From Helicobacter apodemus (lineage in GTDB: Bacteria > Campylobacterota > Campylobacteria > Campylobacterales > Helicobacteraceae), in the NCBI RefSeq assembly GCF_000765745.2, contig NZ_JRPC02000002.1, positions 1-64,000 on the forward strand: a DNA stretch of 64,000 nt, written 5' to 3'. Of the stretch, positions 48,702 to 57,280 are shown one piece after another (position 1 is the stretch's first letter; every line of letters begins with the position of its first letter). The notes beneath the pieces are model-generated. The model did not search any database. It was not told the origin of the DNA and saw only the letters and a program-made list of their open reading frames with translations. The translations under genes and the position numbers were made by a program.

Positions 48702-49187
48702 TTAATCCCTTTTTTGGTTTTTTGCATAAGGGATAAGACCTCCACTCTTTAGGAGTTCTAACATAAAAGGTGGGATAGGCGTAAAGGTATATTGTGTTTT
48801 TTGGGTAAGGTTTTTGATGATTCCATCTTGTAAATTAATCTCTAAGCTATCCCCCTCATTAATAGAATCCACTTCTTTAATCTCTAAAATAGGCAAACCT
48901 GTATTAAAGGCATTGCGATAAAAAATCCTTGCATAACTCTTAGCGATAACTGCACTAATACCCGCAGCCTTTATGGCTACAGGGGCGTGTTCTCTGCTAG
49001 AACCACAGCCAAAATTTTCTCCTCCTACAATAATATCTCCTTTATTAATCTCTTTAATAAAACCTGATCTTGTGTCCTCCATAAGATGAGAGGCTAGAAT
49101 AGACTCATCACTAGTATTTAAGTATCTTGCTGCGATAATGAGATCTGTATCAATATTATCGCCAAATTTCCAGACTTTTCCTTGCAT
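48702..49187 (-). CDS. leuD: 3-isopropylmalate dehydratase small subunit
   Basis: LeuD pairs with the iron-sulfur subunit LeuC to isomerise 2- to 3-isopropylmalate. The 161-residue protein has [35 protein letters not shown] and [17 protein letters not shown]. The start ATG follows AAGGAGAAAAT, which overlaps the end of the broken small gene upstream. leuC is missing from this window, so the two subunits are encoded apart. Confidence 0.96.
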   Translation of the reverse strand: MQGKVWKFGDNIDTDLIIAARYLNTSDESILASHLMEDTRSGFIKEINKGDIIVGGENFGCGSSREHAPVAIKAAGISAVIAKSYARIFYRNAFNTGLPILEIKEVDSINEGDSLEINLQDGIIKNLTQKTQYTFTPIPPFMLELLKSGGLIPYAKNQKRD

Positions 49188-49196
49188 ATTTTCTCC

Positions 49197-49419
49197 TTAA
49201 TCTCCTTGGTAAATAAGTAGTTTTTCCCCATCCCAAAACCAATCTTTAACTATAAAGGAATTTTTTACAAGATTGTGGAACTTTTAGAAAACACACCCTT
49301 TGGGGTTCTATTTCTTTAGAATGTAAAATGTATTCTATGCTTAAAGTTAAGTTTTCTAAGCTAGAAATCTTTACATCTTCTGCTAAAATTTGTTGAGTCT
49401 CTTGTGATAAGATTGTCAT
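49197..49419 (-). pseudogene. Small gene upstream of leuD, frameshifted at an A6 run
   Basis: On the minus strand ATG 49419, behind AAGGATATTTT and two TATAAT boxes (49437-49442 and 49449-49454), opens a 57-residue frame (MTILSQETQQILAEDVKISS at the start) ending at TAA 49246-49248. Right after a run of six A (49261-49266 on the plus strand as T), another frame continues sensibly as SFIVKDWFWDGEKLLIYQGD to a stop at 49197-49199, abutting leuD. With five A the gene would encode 73 residues. The protein is unknown to me. A phase switch, a true pseudogene and a sequencing error are all possible. Confidence 0.5.
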
Positions 49420-49477
49420 AAAATATCCTTATTTGGATTATACTGCTAATTATAGCACTATTTGCGGAGTTTTTATC

Positions 49478-49507
49478 TTGACAAATCGATATATATTTAA
49501 ATATAAT
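49478..49507 (+). promoter_or_regulatory. Consensus sigma70 promoter of the mod operon
   Basis: TTGACA (49478-49483), 18 bases and TATAAT (49502-49507) match the sigma70 consensus exactly at both boxes. The start codon of the ModE-like gene is 39 bases downstream of the -10 box. Such a full match is unusual in this genome's style and suggests strong expression that needs a repressor. Confidence 0.65.
49492..49505. promoter_or_regulatory. 14-bp palindrome overlapping the mod -10 box (possible ModE operator)
   Basis: TATATTTAAATATA (49492-49505) is a perfect inverted repeat that covers part of the -10 box. ModE proteins bind AT-rich inverted repeats over promoters of molybdate genes and repress when molybdate is plentiful. 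Binding by the ModE-like regulator encoded just downstream is inferred from position; AT-rich palindromes also occur by chance. Confidence 0.35.
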
Positions 49508-49545
49508 TTGCTCCTAATCCTCAAAAATAAGGGGTTTTATTAGTT

Positions 49546-49947
49546 ATGGAAATTCAAGGCAGAATCTGGATTAAAGAAAAAGGAAAAAATTTCTTAGGAT
49601 ATGGTAAGGTTGAATTGTTGGAGAGGATAGCAAAAAGCGGTTCCATTTCAAAAGCGGCAAAAGAAATGCGAATGAGTTATAAAGCAGCTTGGGATTGTGT
49701 TGATGCGATGAATAAACTCTCTAAAGAGCCTTTAGTTCTTACTATTAAAGGTGGTAAAAATGGTGGTGGGGCTAAAATTACACAAAAAGGGCGAGAGATG
49801 ATTGAAGTCTTCCACCAAATGAGGGAGTTTCACGAGCAATTATTAGGATTTTTGGAGAGGAATTTTTATGCTTGGGAAGAGTTTTTAGAGCAAAGGGATA
49901 AAATCTTAAGTCTTATTCAAAGGAGTAGTAATGAAAACGAGTGCTAG
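49546..49947 (+). CDS. modE: ModE-like molybdate-responsive regulator (DNA-binding domain only)
   Basis: The 133-residue protein has the LysR/ModE-type winged helix: LLERIAKSGSISKAAKEMRM followed by SYKAAWDCVDAMN and GGKNGGGAKITQKGREMIE. The C-terminal TOBE pair that binds molybdate in E. coli ModE is absent from this protein; the next gene encodes such domains, so sensor and DNA-binding parts are split. The start follows the consensus promoter. It probably controls the modABC genes downstream. Confidence 0.85.
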   Translation: MEIQGRIWIKEKGKNFLGYGKVELLERIAKSGSISKAAKEMRMSYKAAWDCVDAMNKLSKEPLVLTIKGGKNGGGAKITQKGREMIEVFHQMREFHEQLLGFLERNFYAWEEFLEQRDKILSLIQRSSNENEC

Positions 49948-50347
49948 GAATCAGCTTTATGGTGAGATTGTTTCCATTAAAGAAGGTCAAGTCAATGCAG
50001 AGGTTATTTTAAAGTTGAAAGAAAACACAATGATTGTTAGTGCTATCACTTTACATTCTTTAAAAGAGCTTGGTTGAAAAGTTGGAATGCAATGCTATGT
50101 ACTGATTAAATCTAATTGGGTTGTAGTTTTTAAAGAAGAGTCTAAGCAGTTATCTTTGCGAAATATCTTAGTAGGGGTGGTAAAGTCTATAAAAGGAGGC
50201 AGTGTTAATGCTGAAATAGAAATTGATAGTAATGGGGTGCCTTTATGTGCTCTTATTACAGAAGAATCAAGAGAGAATCTAGATTTGGAAGTTGGGGAGA
50301 AAGTTTGGTTTGGATTTAAGGCAAATAATGTGATTTTAGGAATTTAA
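49931..50347 (+). pseudogene. Two-TOBE (Mop) molybdate-binding gene with in-frame TGA
   Basis: ATG 49931, behind AAGGAG, opens NQLYGEIVSIKEGQVNAEVI, the start of a TOBE/Mop domain. A TGA at 50075-50077 stops it after 48 codons, yet the same frame continues KVGMQCYVLIKSNWVVVFK and a second TOBE domain (NILVGVVKSIKGGSVNAEIE) up to 50347. Without the stop the protein would have 138 residues. A separate start at ATG 50087 (86 residues) could still make the second domain. The stop falls where relatives have a neutral residue such as Leu, so it is probably a nonsense mutation or sequence error. It would bind molybdate in the cytosol. Confidence 0.65.
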
Positions 50348-50356
50348 GGAGAGAAA

Positions 50357-51112
50357 ATGTGGAAGTTTTTTAGCAAAATAGTTTTAGTAGGGATATTAGT
50401 TTTTAATGGTGCTTATGCGGAGGAAATTAGAGTTTTAGGTGCAGCGTCTTTAAAATATGTTTTAGAATCTATCAAAGAGGATTTTTTAAAGTCTAGAAAA
50501 GGGGATAAAATTGATATATCTTATCTCTCAAGCGGTAAGGCTTATGCGCAAATTAAAAATGGTGCTCCTGTGCATTTATTTGTTTCTGCAGATGTTAGTT
50601 ATCCCGCAAAGCTATATGAGGATAAATTAGCTTCACAAAAAGAGGAAATTTATGCTAAAGGCAAACTCGTATTATGGAGTAATGATAAGGATTTTAAAAT
50701 CACAAAGTTTGAAGATATTTTAAACCAAAAAATTACCCATATTGCTATCCCTAATCCCAAATTAGCTCCTTATGGTAGGGCAAGCATAGAAGCACTAGAG
50801 GCTACAAAAATGCTTGGGAGTGTGGAGGGCAAATTTGTAACTGGAGAGAGTATCGGGGCTGCTACTACTTATGTGGAATCTAAAAACGCTGAAGTAGGAT
50901 TTACTGCTTTATCTATGCTAGGTGATAATGGAATTAATACTAATACTATGAGTTTTGTAGCCATTGATGAGAATCTTTATAAGCCTATCAATCAAGCCCT
51001 TATTGTCCCTAAATTTGGTGAAAATTCTAAACTTGCTTTGGAGTTTAAAAATTATATTTTAAGTGAAGAGGCAAAAAAGAGATTCTTAGAATTTGGGTAT
51101 AGTGTTGAATAA
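50357..51112 (+). CDS. modA: Molybdate ABC transporter, periplasmic binding protein
   Basis: ModA captures molybdate or tungstate in the periplasm for ModBC. The 251-residue precursor has a signal peptide (FSKIVLVGILVFNGAYA), then EIRVLGAASLKYVLESI, SSGKAYAQIKNGAPVHLFVS with the oxyanion-binding Ser, and GESIGAATTYVESKNAEVGF. The start follows AAGGAGAG. It overlaps the next gene. Confidence 0.95.
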   Translation: MWKFFSKIVLVGILVFNGAYAEEIRVLGAASLKYVLESIKEDFLKSRKGDKIDISYLSSGKAYAQIKNGAPVHLFVSADVSYPAKLYEDKLASQKEEIYAKGKLVLWSNDKDFKITKFEDILNQKITHIAIPNPKLAPYGRASIEALEATKMLGSVEGKFVTGESIGAATTYVESKNAEVGFTALSMLGDNGINTNTMSFVAIDENLYKPINQALIVPKFGENSKLALEFKNYILSEEAKKRFLEFGYSVE

Positions 51113-51497
51113 AATTTTTGGGGTATTAAAGGCTTTTGTTTCACAAGGAGGAATTTCGCGATTAGAAGTAGAAGCTGAAGAATTTGTTTTTTTTGTTTTG
51201 CTTTTAGAAGATTGCACTTCTTTAAAAAATTATTTAAATAAAGATATTTGCATAGGTTTTAAAGAAAGTAATGTTGTAGTTGCTAGTAGAATAGAAGGGG
51301 TTAGTAATACTTTTGAGGCAAAGATTCTCTCTTTTGAAAATGATCATTTATTTATGCGTTTATCCTTAGAATGTAAAGCTGCAGAAAATGGTGATATTAA
51401 GGTATTAAGCTCTTATGAATGTGGAAAGAATCTTATAAGGAGCGAAAAGGTATTTTGGCATATCTTAGAGAGTGAAATTATGGTTTTGGCAAGATAA
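51102..51497 (+). CDS. TOBE-domain molybdate-binding protein (Cj0302c-like)
   Basis: A protein of about 131 residues lies between modA and modB, as Cj0302c does in C. jejuni. The first part has GGISRLEVEAEEFVFFVLLL and DICIGFKESNVVVAS, typical of a Mop/TOBE beta-barrel, and the second part (ILSFENDHLFMRLSLECK) is a weaker second barrel. It probably binds molybdate in the cytosol. The start is uncertain: GTG 51102, TTG 51105 and TTG 51093 all lie within the end of modA and none has a clear ribosome site. Confidence 0.7.
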   Translation: MLNKIFGVLKAFVSQGGISRLEVEAEEFVFFVLLLEDCTSLKNYLNKDICIGFKESNVVVASRIEGVSNTFEAKILSFENDHLFMRLSLECKAAENGDIKVLSSYECGKNLIRSEKVFWHILESEIMVLAR

Positions 51498-51511
51498 TAG
51501 AGTTTAAGAAT

Positions 51512-52186
51512 ATGATGGAGTTTAGTAGTTTTTTATCCACGATGTTTTTGACTTTTAAAGTCGCTACTATTACTACATTTTTACTTTTAATCTTTGCTAT
51601 TCCTTTAGCGTATTTTTTAGCATTTTCTCAAAGTAAGATAACCTCTGTTTTAGAAGCAATAGTCTCTATGCCTTTAGTGCTTCCCCCAAGTGTGCTAGGG
51701 TTTTATCTATTACTTGCCTTTAGCCCACAAAATGCCTTTGGTGGTTTTTTATTAGAACATTTTAATCTTAAACTAGTTTTTAGTTTTGAAGGGTTGATTT
51801 TAGCCTCTGTAATTTTTAGCCTACCTTTTATGGTTAATCCCATTCAAGCGGGTTTTGCAAGTTTGCCAAAATCACTTTTTGAAGCAGCATTGACTTTAGG
51901 AAAAAGTCGTTTAAGCATACTCTTAAGGGTGTTATTGCCTAATATTTCGCATTCTATTTGGATGGGGGTAGTCATAGCTTTTGCCCATACTATCGGGGAA
52001 TTTGGTGTGGTGATGATGATAGGGGGGAATATACAAGGTCAAACTAGGGTTGCTAGTATTGCTATTTATGATGAGGTAGAATCCCTTAATTATGCTTTAG
52101 CTAATCAATACGCCTTAACGCTTTTTATCATAACTTTTTGTATTTTGCTCCTTACTTTTTATCTCAAGAAAAGAAAATCTTTATGA
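51512..52186 (+). CDS. modB: Molybdate ABC transporter permease
   Basis: ModB forms the membrane channel of the molybdate importer. The 224-residue protein has about five membrane helices and the cytoplasmic coupling loop SLPKSLFEAALTLGKSRLSI (EAA motif), followed by GEFGVVMMIGGNIQGQTRVA. The start is ATG 51512 or 51515. The stop overlaps the modC start (ATGA). Confidence 0.95.
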   Translation: MMEFSSFLSTMFLTFKVATITTFLLLIFAIPLAYFLAFSQSKITSVLEAIVSMPLVLPPSVLGFYLLLAFSPQNAFGGFLLEHFNLKLVFSFEGLILASVIFSLPFMVNPIQAGFASLPKSLFEAALTLGKSRLSILLRVLLPNISHSIWMGVVIAFAHTIGEFGVVMMIGGNIQGQTRVASIAIYDEVESLNYALANQYALTLFIITFCILLLTFYLKKRKSL

Positions 52187-53049
52187 TAACCCTAAAAATC
52201 CAAAAGAAACTGCATAGCACAGAGGGAAATCTATCTTTAGAAATAGATACGCAATTAGAGGAAAATCAACTCATTACCTTTTTTGGCAAAAGTGGTGCAG
52301 GAAAAACTACGATTTTAAGGATTTTAGCTGGTCTTGTCAATCCTGATTGTGGATTTATTGAAGTGGGTGGAAAGGTGTGGTTTGATTCTAAGATTAATAT
52401 TCCTCCACAAAGGAGAGAAATAGGTTTTGTTTTTCAAGATTATGCACTCTTTCCTAATATGAGTGTAGAGGAGAATCTTTATTTTGCTCTGCCTAAGGGG
52501 GAGGATAAAAGGATTGTTGAAACTCTTTTAGAAATGGTAGAGTTGGGCACTTTAAGGAAAGTCAAGCCTAATGCTTTAAGTGGAGGACAGCAACAACGGG
52601 TAGCTTTAGCTAGAGCTTTAGTGAGAAAGCCTAAAGTTCTACTTTTGGATGAGCCTTTCTCCGCTTTAGATTTAGTAACTGCACAGAATCTTCAAACAGA
52701 GCTTTTGGGGATTCATCGGCATTTTGGATTAAGCACTTTTTTAGTTAGCCATAACTTTAGTGAAGTATTTTCTCTCTCTAATTATGTCTTGTATCTAAGT
52801 AATGGAAGAGTTGATAAAGAAGGTCCTCCCGAGCAGGTTTTTTTAAATGAGATTCCTAGTGGCAAGTTTTTACAAAATGGTGTGGTATTAGACATAGTGG
52901 AGAGCGGTTTAGTTTTTGTTATCTCTGTGTTAGCAGGGAATAATATTGTAAAAATTACAGTATCTAGTGAGGAGATTGAGGGGTTAAAAATTGGGGATTT
53001 GGTAATGTTAAGCTCTAAAGCGTGGAATCCTGTTTTGGTGAAACTTTAA
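52183..53049 (+). CDS. modC: Molybdate ABC transporter ATPase
   Basis: ModC hydrolyses ATP to drive molybdate import. The 288-residue protein has Walker A FGKSGAGKTTILR, Q-loop FVFQDYALFPNM, signature LSGGQQQRVALARAL, Walker B VLLLDEPFSALD and switch His in LVSHNFSEV. About 60 residues after the ATPase core form a short TOBE-like domain (about 230-288). ATG 52183 overlaps the modB stop; a longer frame from 52138 is inside modB. Confidence 0.95.
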   Translation: MITLKIQKKLHSTEGNLSLEIDTQLEENQLITFFGKSGAGKTTILRILAGLVNPDCGFIEVGGKVWFDSKINIPPQRREIGFVFQDYALFPNMSVEENLYFALPKGEDKRIVETLLEMVELGTLRKVKPNALSGGQQQRVALARALVRKPKVLLLDEPFSALDLVTAQNLQTELLGIHRHFGLSTFLVSHNFSEVFSLSNYVLYLSNGRVDKEGPPEQVFLNEIPSGKFLQNGVVLDIVESGLVFVISVLAGNNIVKITVSSEEIEGLKIGDLVMLSSKAWNPVLVKL

Positions 53050-53192
53050 TAAGTTTTAAATGTGAGATTTATAGATGAATAACAAAATAAAATTATTTAA
53101 AGGAATGATGTTTAAGTAAAGCATAATAAGTAAAGAATAAATAGACGTATTATTTAAGGAAATATTAAAAAATAGCAAACTAAAGTTATTGT

Positions 53193-53198
53193 ATAATA
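53193..53198 (+). promoter_or_regulatory. -10 element of the methyltransferase gene
   Basis: TTGTATAATA contains TATAAT at 53193-53198 with an upstream TG, 25 bases before ATG 53223; AAGGA is a little downstream. Confidence 0.5.
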
Positions 53199-53222
53199 AA
53201 GCAAAAATTTAAGGACTAAGTA

Positions 53223-54809
53223 ATGCAAAATTGGAATGAAGGTTACTTTTCAGATTTTTCTTATACTAAAGGTTATTATAGTGCTATAAATCCACTGCTA
53301 ATGAATTTTCATCTAGCTTTAGCAGGTATTAAAAGTAATACCATAGATGAGAGGGCAGAGGATATATCCCCCCCTCCAGAGTTTAATTACTTAGAACTTG
53401 GTTTTGGTATGGGGATTAGTGTTAATATTCACGCTGCTACGAGCAGGGGATGTTATAGTGCCGTAGATTTTAATCCTGAGCATATGGCTTATGCAAATAC
53501 CTATGCTAAATCAGATAATATTACTTTGTATAATGAAAGTTTCAAAGAGTGTTTGGCTAGATTAGAGAAAGAAAAAATAACCTTTGATTATATTTGCTTT
53601 CACGGGATTTTTTCTTGGATTTCTAAGGAAAACAGAGATATTATTTTAGAGATTGTTTATAAGTTTCTAAAAGTTGGTGGGGTTGTTTATAATAGCTATA
53701 ATTGCTTCCCCCAACAAGTTTTTGCTCTCTCTATTAAAGAGATTTTATCATTACACCACCAATTAAACCGTAGTATTGATGTCAATGCTAGTGATCGTCT
53801 TTTAAGGAGTATAGAGTTTCTTTCTAAATTTACAAAGATTAATCCGCTTTTTATGAGAAATCCTGATGTTAGTAATTTTATATCAAGAATTTCAGATATG
53901 AAAAATTCAGACATTACTTATCTAGCACACGAATATTTAAATGCAGAATGGAATGTCTTTTATTTTTATGAGATTGCTAAAATGATGGAGAATGTGAAAT
54001 GTTCTTATGTTGTGAATACAGATCCCTTAGATCATTTAGATGGTTGTAATTTAAGCGAGGAGGCAAGAGAGTTTCTAAGCGGCATAGCCGATCCTATCTT
54101 TAGAGAGCAGCTTAAGGATTATTGTGTCAATCGTAATTTTAGAGGTGATATTTTTGTCAAAGGAATATATAGGTTTGGGCAAAATGTTTCTATGCAAAGA
54201 ATTTTAAATACAAGGTTTGTTTTAATAACGCCTATAACAGCTTTTAAGAGTGATATGGATGTAGTGCTTGGGACTTTGTCTTTAGATAAAGATTTATATA
54301 AAAGAGTTTTAGAATATCTGCAATCCCAATCTTATAGACCAAAGTCTAGTTCAGAGATTATGCAAGAGTGTGATATGGATTTTTCAAGTTTAGTGACATC
54401 AGTGCTAGTTTTAATTAAGCAAGGTATGCTTTTCCCTACACAAAACATAGATGAAACAATCAAGAATCGTGCAAGAGCCTATAATGAGATTTTATTTAAC
54501 CAACAACTTCACGATGAAACAAATGTTTATGTAGCTGCTCCTCTTATTAATTCTTGCATTGGGGTGGGCATTATAGAGCAATTGATTATGAAAACCTATA
54601 TAGAAAATGTTAAAGACAAGGATAAGGATAAAGATAAACATAAGCTTGCATTAAAAACCTTTGAACTCTTTAAGAAGTATGGTAAGAAAGTTGTAGAAAA
54701 TGGCGTTGTTATTGAGAAAGATTCGGAAAATATCAAAAAAATTGAAGCAGTAGTCAAAGAGTTTATGGAAAAACTTCCCCTTTACCAAGTCTTAGGAATT
54801 TTAGATTGA
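53223..54809 (+). CDS. SAM-dependent methyltransferase with regulatory domain
   Basis: The 528-residue protein has a class I methyltransferase fold at about 15-200: [20 protein letters not shown] (motif I region) and [20 protein letters not shown]. It is followed by a region like the MethyTransf_Reg domain (about 220-310, including [20 protein letters not shown]) and a long C-terminal part. Near the C-terminus a [11 protein letters not shown] run is encoded by tandem GATAAG-like hexamers. The substrate is unknown; such proteins are often near glycan genes but this one precedes hisF, with whose start it overlaps. Confidence 0.75.
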   Translation: MQNWNEGYFSDFSYTKGYYSAINPLLMNFHLALAGIKSNTIDERAEDISPPPEFNYLELGFGMGISVNIHAATSRGCYSAVDFNPEHMAYANTYAKSDNITLYNESFKECLARLEKEKITFDYICFHGIFSWISKENRDIILEIVYKFLKVGGVVYNSYNCFPQQVFALSIKEILSLHHQLNRSIDVNASDRLLRSIEFLSKFTKINPLFMRNPDVSNFISRISDMKNSDITYLAHEYLNAEWNVFYFYEIAKMMENVKCSYVVNTDPLDHLDGCNLSEEAREFLSGIADPIFREQLKDYCVNRNFRGDIFVKGIYRFGQNVSMQRILNTRFVLITPITAFKSDMDVVLGTLSLDKDLYKRVLEYLQSQSYRPKSSSEIMQECDMDFSSLVTSVLVLIKQGMLFPTQNIDETIKNRARAYNEILFNQQLHDETNVYVAAPLINSCIGVGIIEQLIMKTYIENVKDKDKDKDKHKLALKTFELFKKYGKKVVENGVVIEKDSENIKKIEAVVKEFMEKLPLYQVLGILD

Positions 54810-55597
54810 TGTTTTCGCCCTTGACAAAACGCATTATACCTTGTTTGGATATTAAAGAAGGACGTGTAGTCAAGGGGGTAAATTTCTTAGGATTGCAAGA
54901 TGCAGGAGATCCTGTAGAGGTAGCTAAAGGTTATAATGATGAGGGGGCTGATGAAATTGTTTTTTTAGATATTACCGCTACTAGTGATAATCGTAACATT
55001 ACACTTGAGATAGTAAAAGCAGTTGCTAAAGAAATATTTATTCCCTTAAGTGTTGGTGGCGGAATCCGAAATTTAGAGGATATGTATAATCTTTTGAATG
55101 TGGGCTGTGATAAGGTAAGTTTAAATTCTTCTGCTCTTGCTAATCCTGATTTAATCACGCAAGGTGCAAAGAGATTTGGCTCTCAATGTATAATAGTAGC
55201 CATTGATGTAAAAAGAAATGCAAGTAACCCCGCAAAACTAGAGGTTTATACACACGGAGGACGAAAAAATACAGAGATTGGTTTATTGCAATGGGTAAAA
55301 GAAGTTTATAATCGCGGTGCTGGAGAGATTTTGCTAACAAGTATGGATTGTGATGGGACAAAGAGTGGTTATGATTTAGAGGTTTTGAGGGAAGTTTCTA
55401 GCCTTGTAGATATACCCCTTATTGCAAGTGGTGGTGCAGGGAGTAAGGAGCATATCCTTGAGGCTTTTAGAAATGGTGCAGATGCTACTTTGGCGGCTTC
55501 TATTTTTCATTACCAAGAAATAAGCATTATAGAGTTAAAGGAATTTTTGAGAGATGAAGGAATTCCTGTGCGTTTTCCCTCTATAGTTAGTCTTTAG
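54809..55597 (+). CDS. hisF: Imidazole glycerol phosphate synthase, cyclase subunit
   Basis: HisF with HisH makes imidazole glycerol phosphate and AICAR in histidine synthesis. The 262-residue TIM barrel has [19 protein letters not shown] with catalytic Asp, [32 protein letters not shown] and [12 protein letters not shown]. The start ATG overlaps the methyltransferase stop (TGATG); a TTG one codon upstream is open too. Its end overlaps convergent pdxJ by 11 bases. Confidence 0.97.
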   Translation: MFSPLTKRIIPCLDIKEGRVVKGVNFLGLQDAGDPVEVAKGYNDEGADEIVFLDITATSDNRNITLEIVKAVAKEIFIPLSVGGGIRNLEDMYNLLNVGCDKVSLNSSALANPDLITQGAKRFGSQCIIVAIDVKRNASNPAKLEVYTHGGRKNTEIGLLQWVKEVYNRGAGEILLTSMDCDGTKSGYDLEVLREVSSLVDIPLIASGGAGSKEHILEAFRNGADATLAASIFHYQEISIIELKEFLRDEGIPVRFPSIVSL

Positions 55598-56384
55598 CCT
55601 CTTTATTTTGCATTAAGGTAAGCATATCTTTAATGGCTTGTTCTAATCCACTAAAAATAGCTCTAGCAATAATACTTTGTCCGATATTTAATTCAAAGAT
55701 TTCTGGGATTTTTAGAATAGGTTTTAGATTATGATAGTTTAAGCCGTGTCCTGCAGCGACTTCTAATCCTAACCATTTAGCTTCTTTTGCGGCATTTTGT
55801 AAGTCTTGGATAGATTTTTCATAAAGCTCTTTTAAAGATGCTCTTGGAATCTCTAAACTTTTGAGGCTATGCTGGGTTCTAGGGAGGTTTGAAAAAAGCA
55901 TTAAATGCAAATTCGCATAAGTGCCTGTGTGTAGTTCTATCATCTCTGCTCTAACTTCTTTAGCAGCACAAATTTGTGCAATATCAGTATCGATAAAAAG
56001 TGAAACTTCGGTGCCAATGCAATGAAAAGCTTGTATGATTTCTTGGATTCTTTGGAGGTTTGCTTGAATATCTAATCCCCCCTCTGTTGTTATTTCCTCT
56101 CTATTTTCAGGGACTAAGGTTATCCTTTGGGGTTTAAGATTTAAGAGAGATTCTATAATTTGGGGATTAATAGAGCATTCAATATTAACAGGTAAAAAAG
56201 AAGATTGTAGAATATTTTGAATATCTAAATCGTGAATATGCCGTCTATCTTCGCGTAAATGTATCGTGATTTGGTGTGCCCCTGCTCTTTTAGCGATGAA
56301 AATGGCCTCTAAAGGATCGGGGTCATTAATAGCTCTTGCTTCACGCAAAGTTGCTATATGATCAATATTTACTCCAAGTAGCAT
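55587..56384 (-). CDS. pdxJ: Pyridoxine 5'-phosphate synthase
   Basis: PdxJ condenses 1-deoxy-xylulose 5-phosphate with aminoacetone phosphate to form pyridoxine phosphate (vitamin B6). The 265-residue TIM barrel starts [20 protein letters not shown] and has [52 protein letters not shown] and ELHTGTYAN, with the late [11 protein letters not shown] and [11 protein letters not shown]. It is transcribed towards hisF. pdxA was not seen. Confidence 0.96.
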   Translation of the reverse strand: MLLGVNIDHIATLREARAINDPDPLEAIFIAKRAGAHQITIHLREDRRHIHDLDIQNILQSSFLPVNIECSINPQIIESLLNLKPQRITLVPENREEITTEGGLDIQANLQRIQEIIQAFHCIGTEVSLFIDTDIAQICAAKEVRAEMIELHTGTYANLHLMLFSNLPRTQHSLKSLEIPRASLKELYEKSIQDLQNAAKEAKWLGLEVAAGHGLNYHNLKPILKIPEIFELNIGQSIIARAIFSGLEQAIKDMLTLMQNKEAKD

Positions 56385-56447
56385 ACTTTTCCTTTTTGGT
56401 AGATTTGTGTAAGATTTTAACTAAAATTACTTTAAAGGATGTTTGTT

Positions 56448-57272
56448 ATGGTAATGGTTTTTGATTGCGAGACTATCCCAGATGTGGCATTGATTAAAAA
56501 AACTTTTCAAAGTGAGTTTCAAAGTAGGGATATAGTTACACAAGATGATTTAGAGATTAGTAAAGAAGCCCAAAAAATACAAAAGGAGTTAAGTGGTAGT
56601 GAGTTTTTACCCCTTTGTTATCATCAAGTTGTTTCTATTGCTGCGGTTTTTTGTGATGAATATGGAAACTTTAAGAAAGTGGGGAATTTTTCAAGTGTTG
56701 GGAATACTAAAGAGGAGCAAGAGAAGTCGCTTATTAAAGGGTTTTTGGAGTATTTAAATAAACATCAACCTAAGCTTGTAAGCTTTAATGGTAGGGGATT
56801 TGATATGCCAATGCTATTACTTAGGGCAATGAAGTATAAACTATCGGCTAATGCTTATTTTGAAGTAGAGAATCTGCAATTTAATAAGAGTAAATGGGAA
56901 AATTATCGCCAAAGGTATAGTGAGCGATTCCATACCGATTTATTGGATGTATTAGGGAATTATGGTGCTACTAGAGGATTGAAACTTGATGTTTTAGCAA
57001 ATCTTGTAGGGTTTCCGGGTAAGTTTGATGTTTGTGGGGATATGGTGCTTGATTTATATTATAAAAAAGAATATGAAAAGATTAACACCTATTGTCAAAG
57101 TGATGTTTTAAATACCTATGGATTATACCTTAATTATGAGCTTTTATCCGGGAATTTAAGTGTGCAAGAGTATCAAAATATTTTATTGCATTGGAGAGAT
57201 GCTCTCCCACAAGATAAAGCATATTATCGGATATTTTTTGATACAATCACGCAGCAAATTGAAAGTTTATAA
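56448..57272 (+). CDS. PolB-related 3'-5' exonuclease
   Basis: The 274-residue protein has the three DEDD exonuclease motifs: VFDCETIPD (Exo I), SFNGRGFDMPMLLLRA (Exo II), and the Exo III region YCQSDVLNTYGLYL, with HTDLLDVLGNYGATRGLKLD between. It matches the predicted polymerase-B-like exonuclease family, cytosolic and probably active on single-stranded DNA ends. ATG 56448 is spaced eight bases from AAAGGA; ATG 56439 overlaps that site. No polymerase domain is attached. Confidence 0.85.
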   Translation: MVMVFDCETIPDVALIKKTFQSEFQSRDIVTQDDLEISKEAQKIQKELSGSEFLPLCYHQVVSIAAVFCDEYGNFKKVGNFSSVGNTKEEQEKSLIKGFLEYLNKHQPKLVSFNGRGFDMPMLLLRAMKYKLSANAYFEVENLQFNKSKWENYRQRYSERFHTDLLDVLGNYGATRGLKLDVLANLVGFPGKFDVCGDMVLDLYYKKEYEKINTYCQSDVLNTYGLYLNYELLSGNLSVQEYQNILLHWRDALPQDKAYYRIFFDTITQQIESL

Positions 57273-57280
57273 GGAAAAGT

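Noticed and set aside
50075..50077. TGA as a selenocysteine codon in the TOBE gene
   Set aside because: No selenoprotein family fits a Mop domain and no clear bacterial SECIS hairpin follows; a nonsense mutation or sequence error is simpler.
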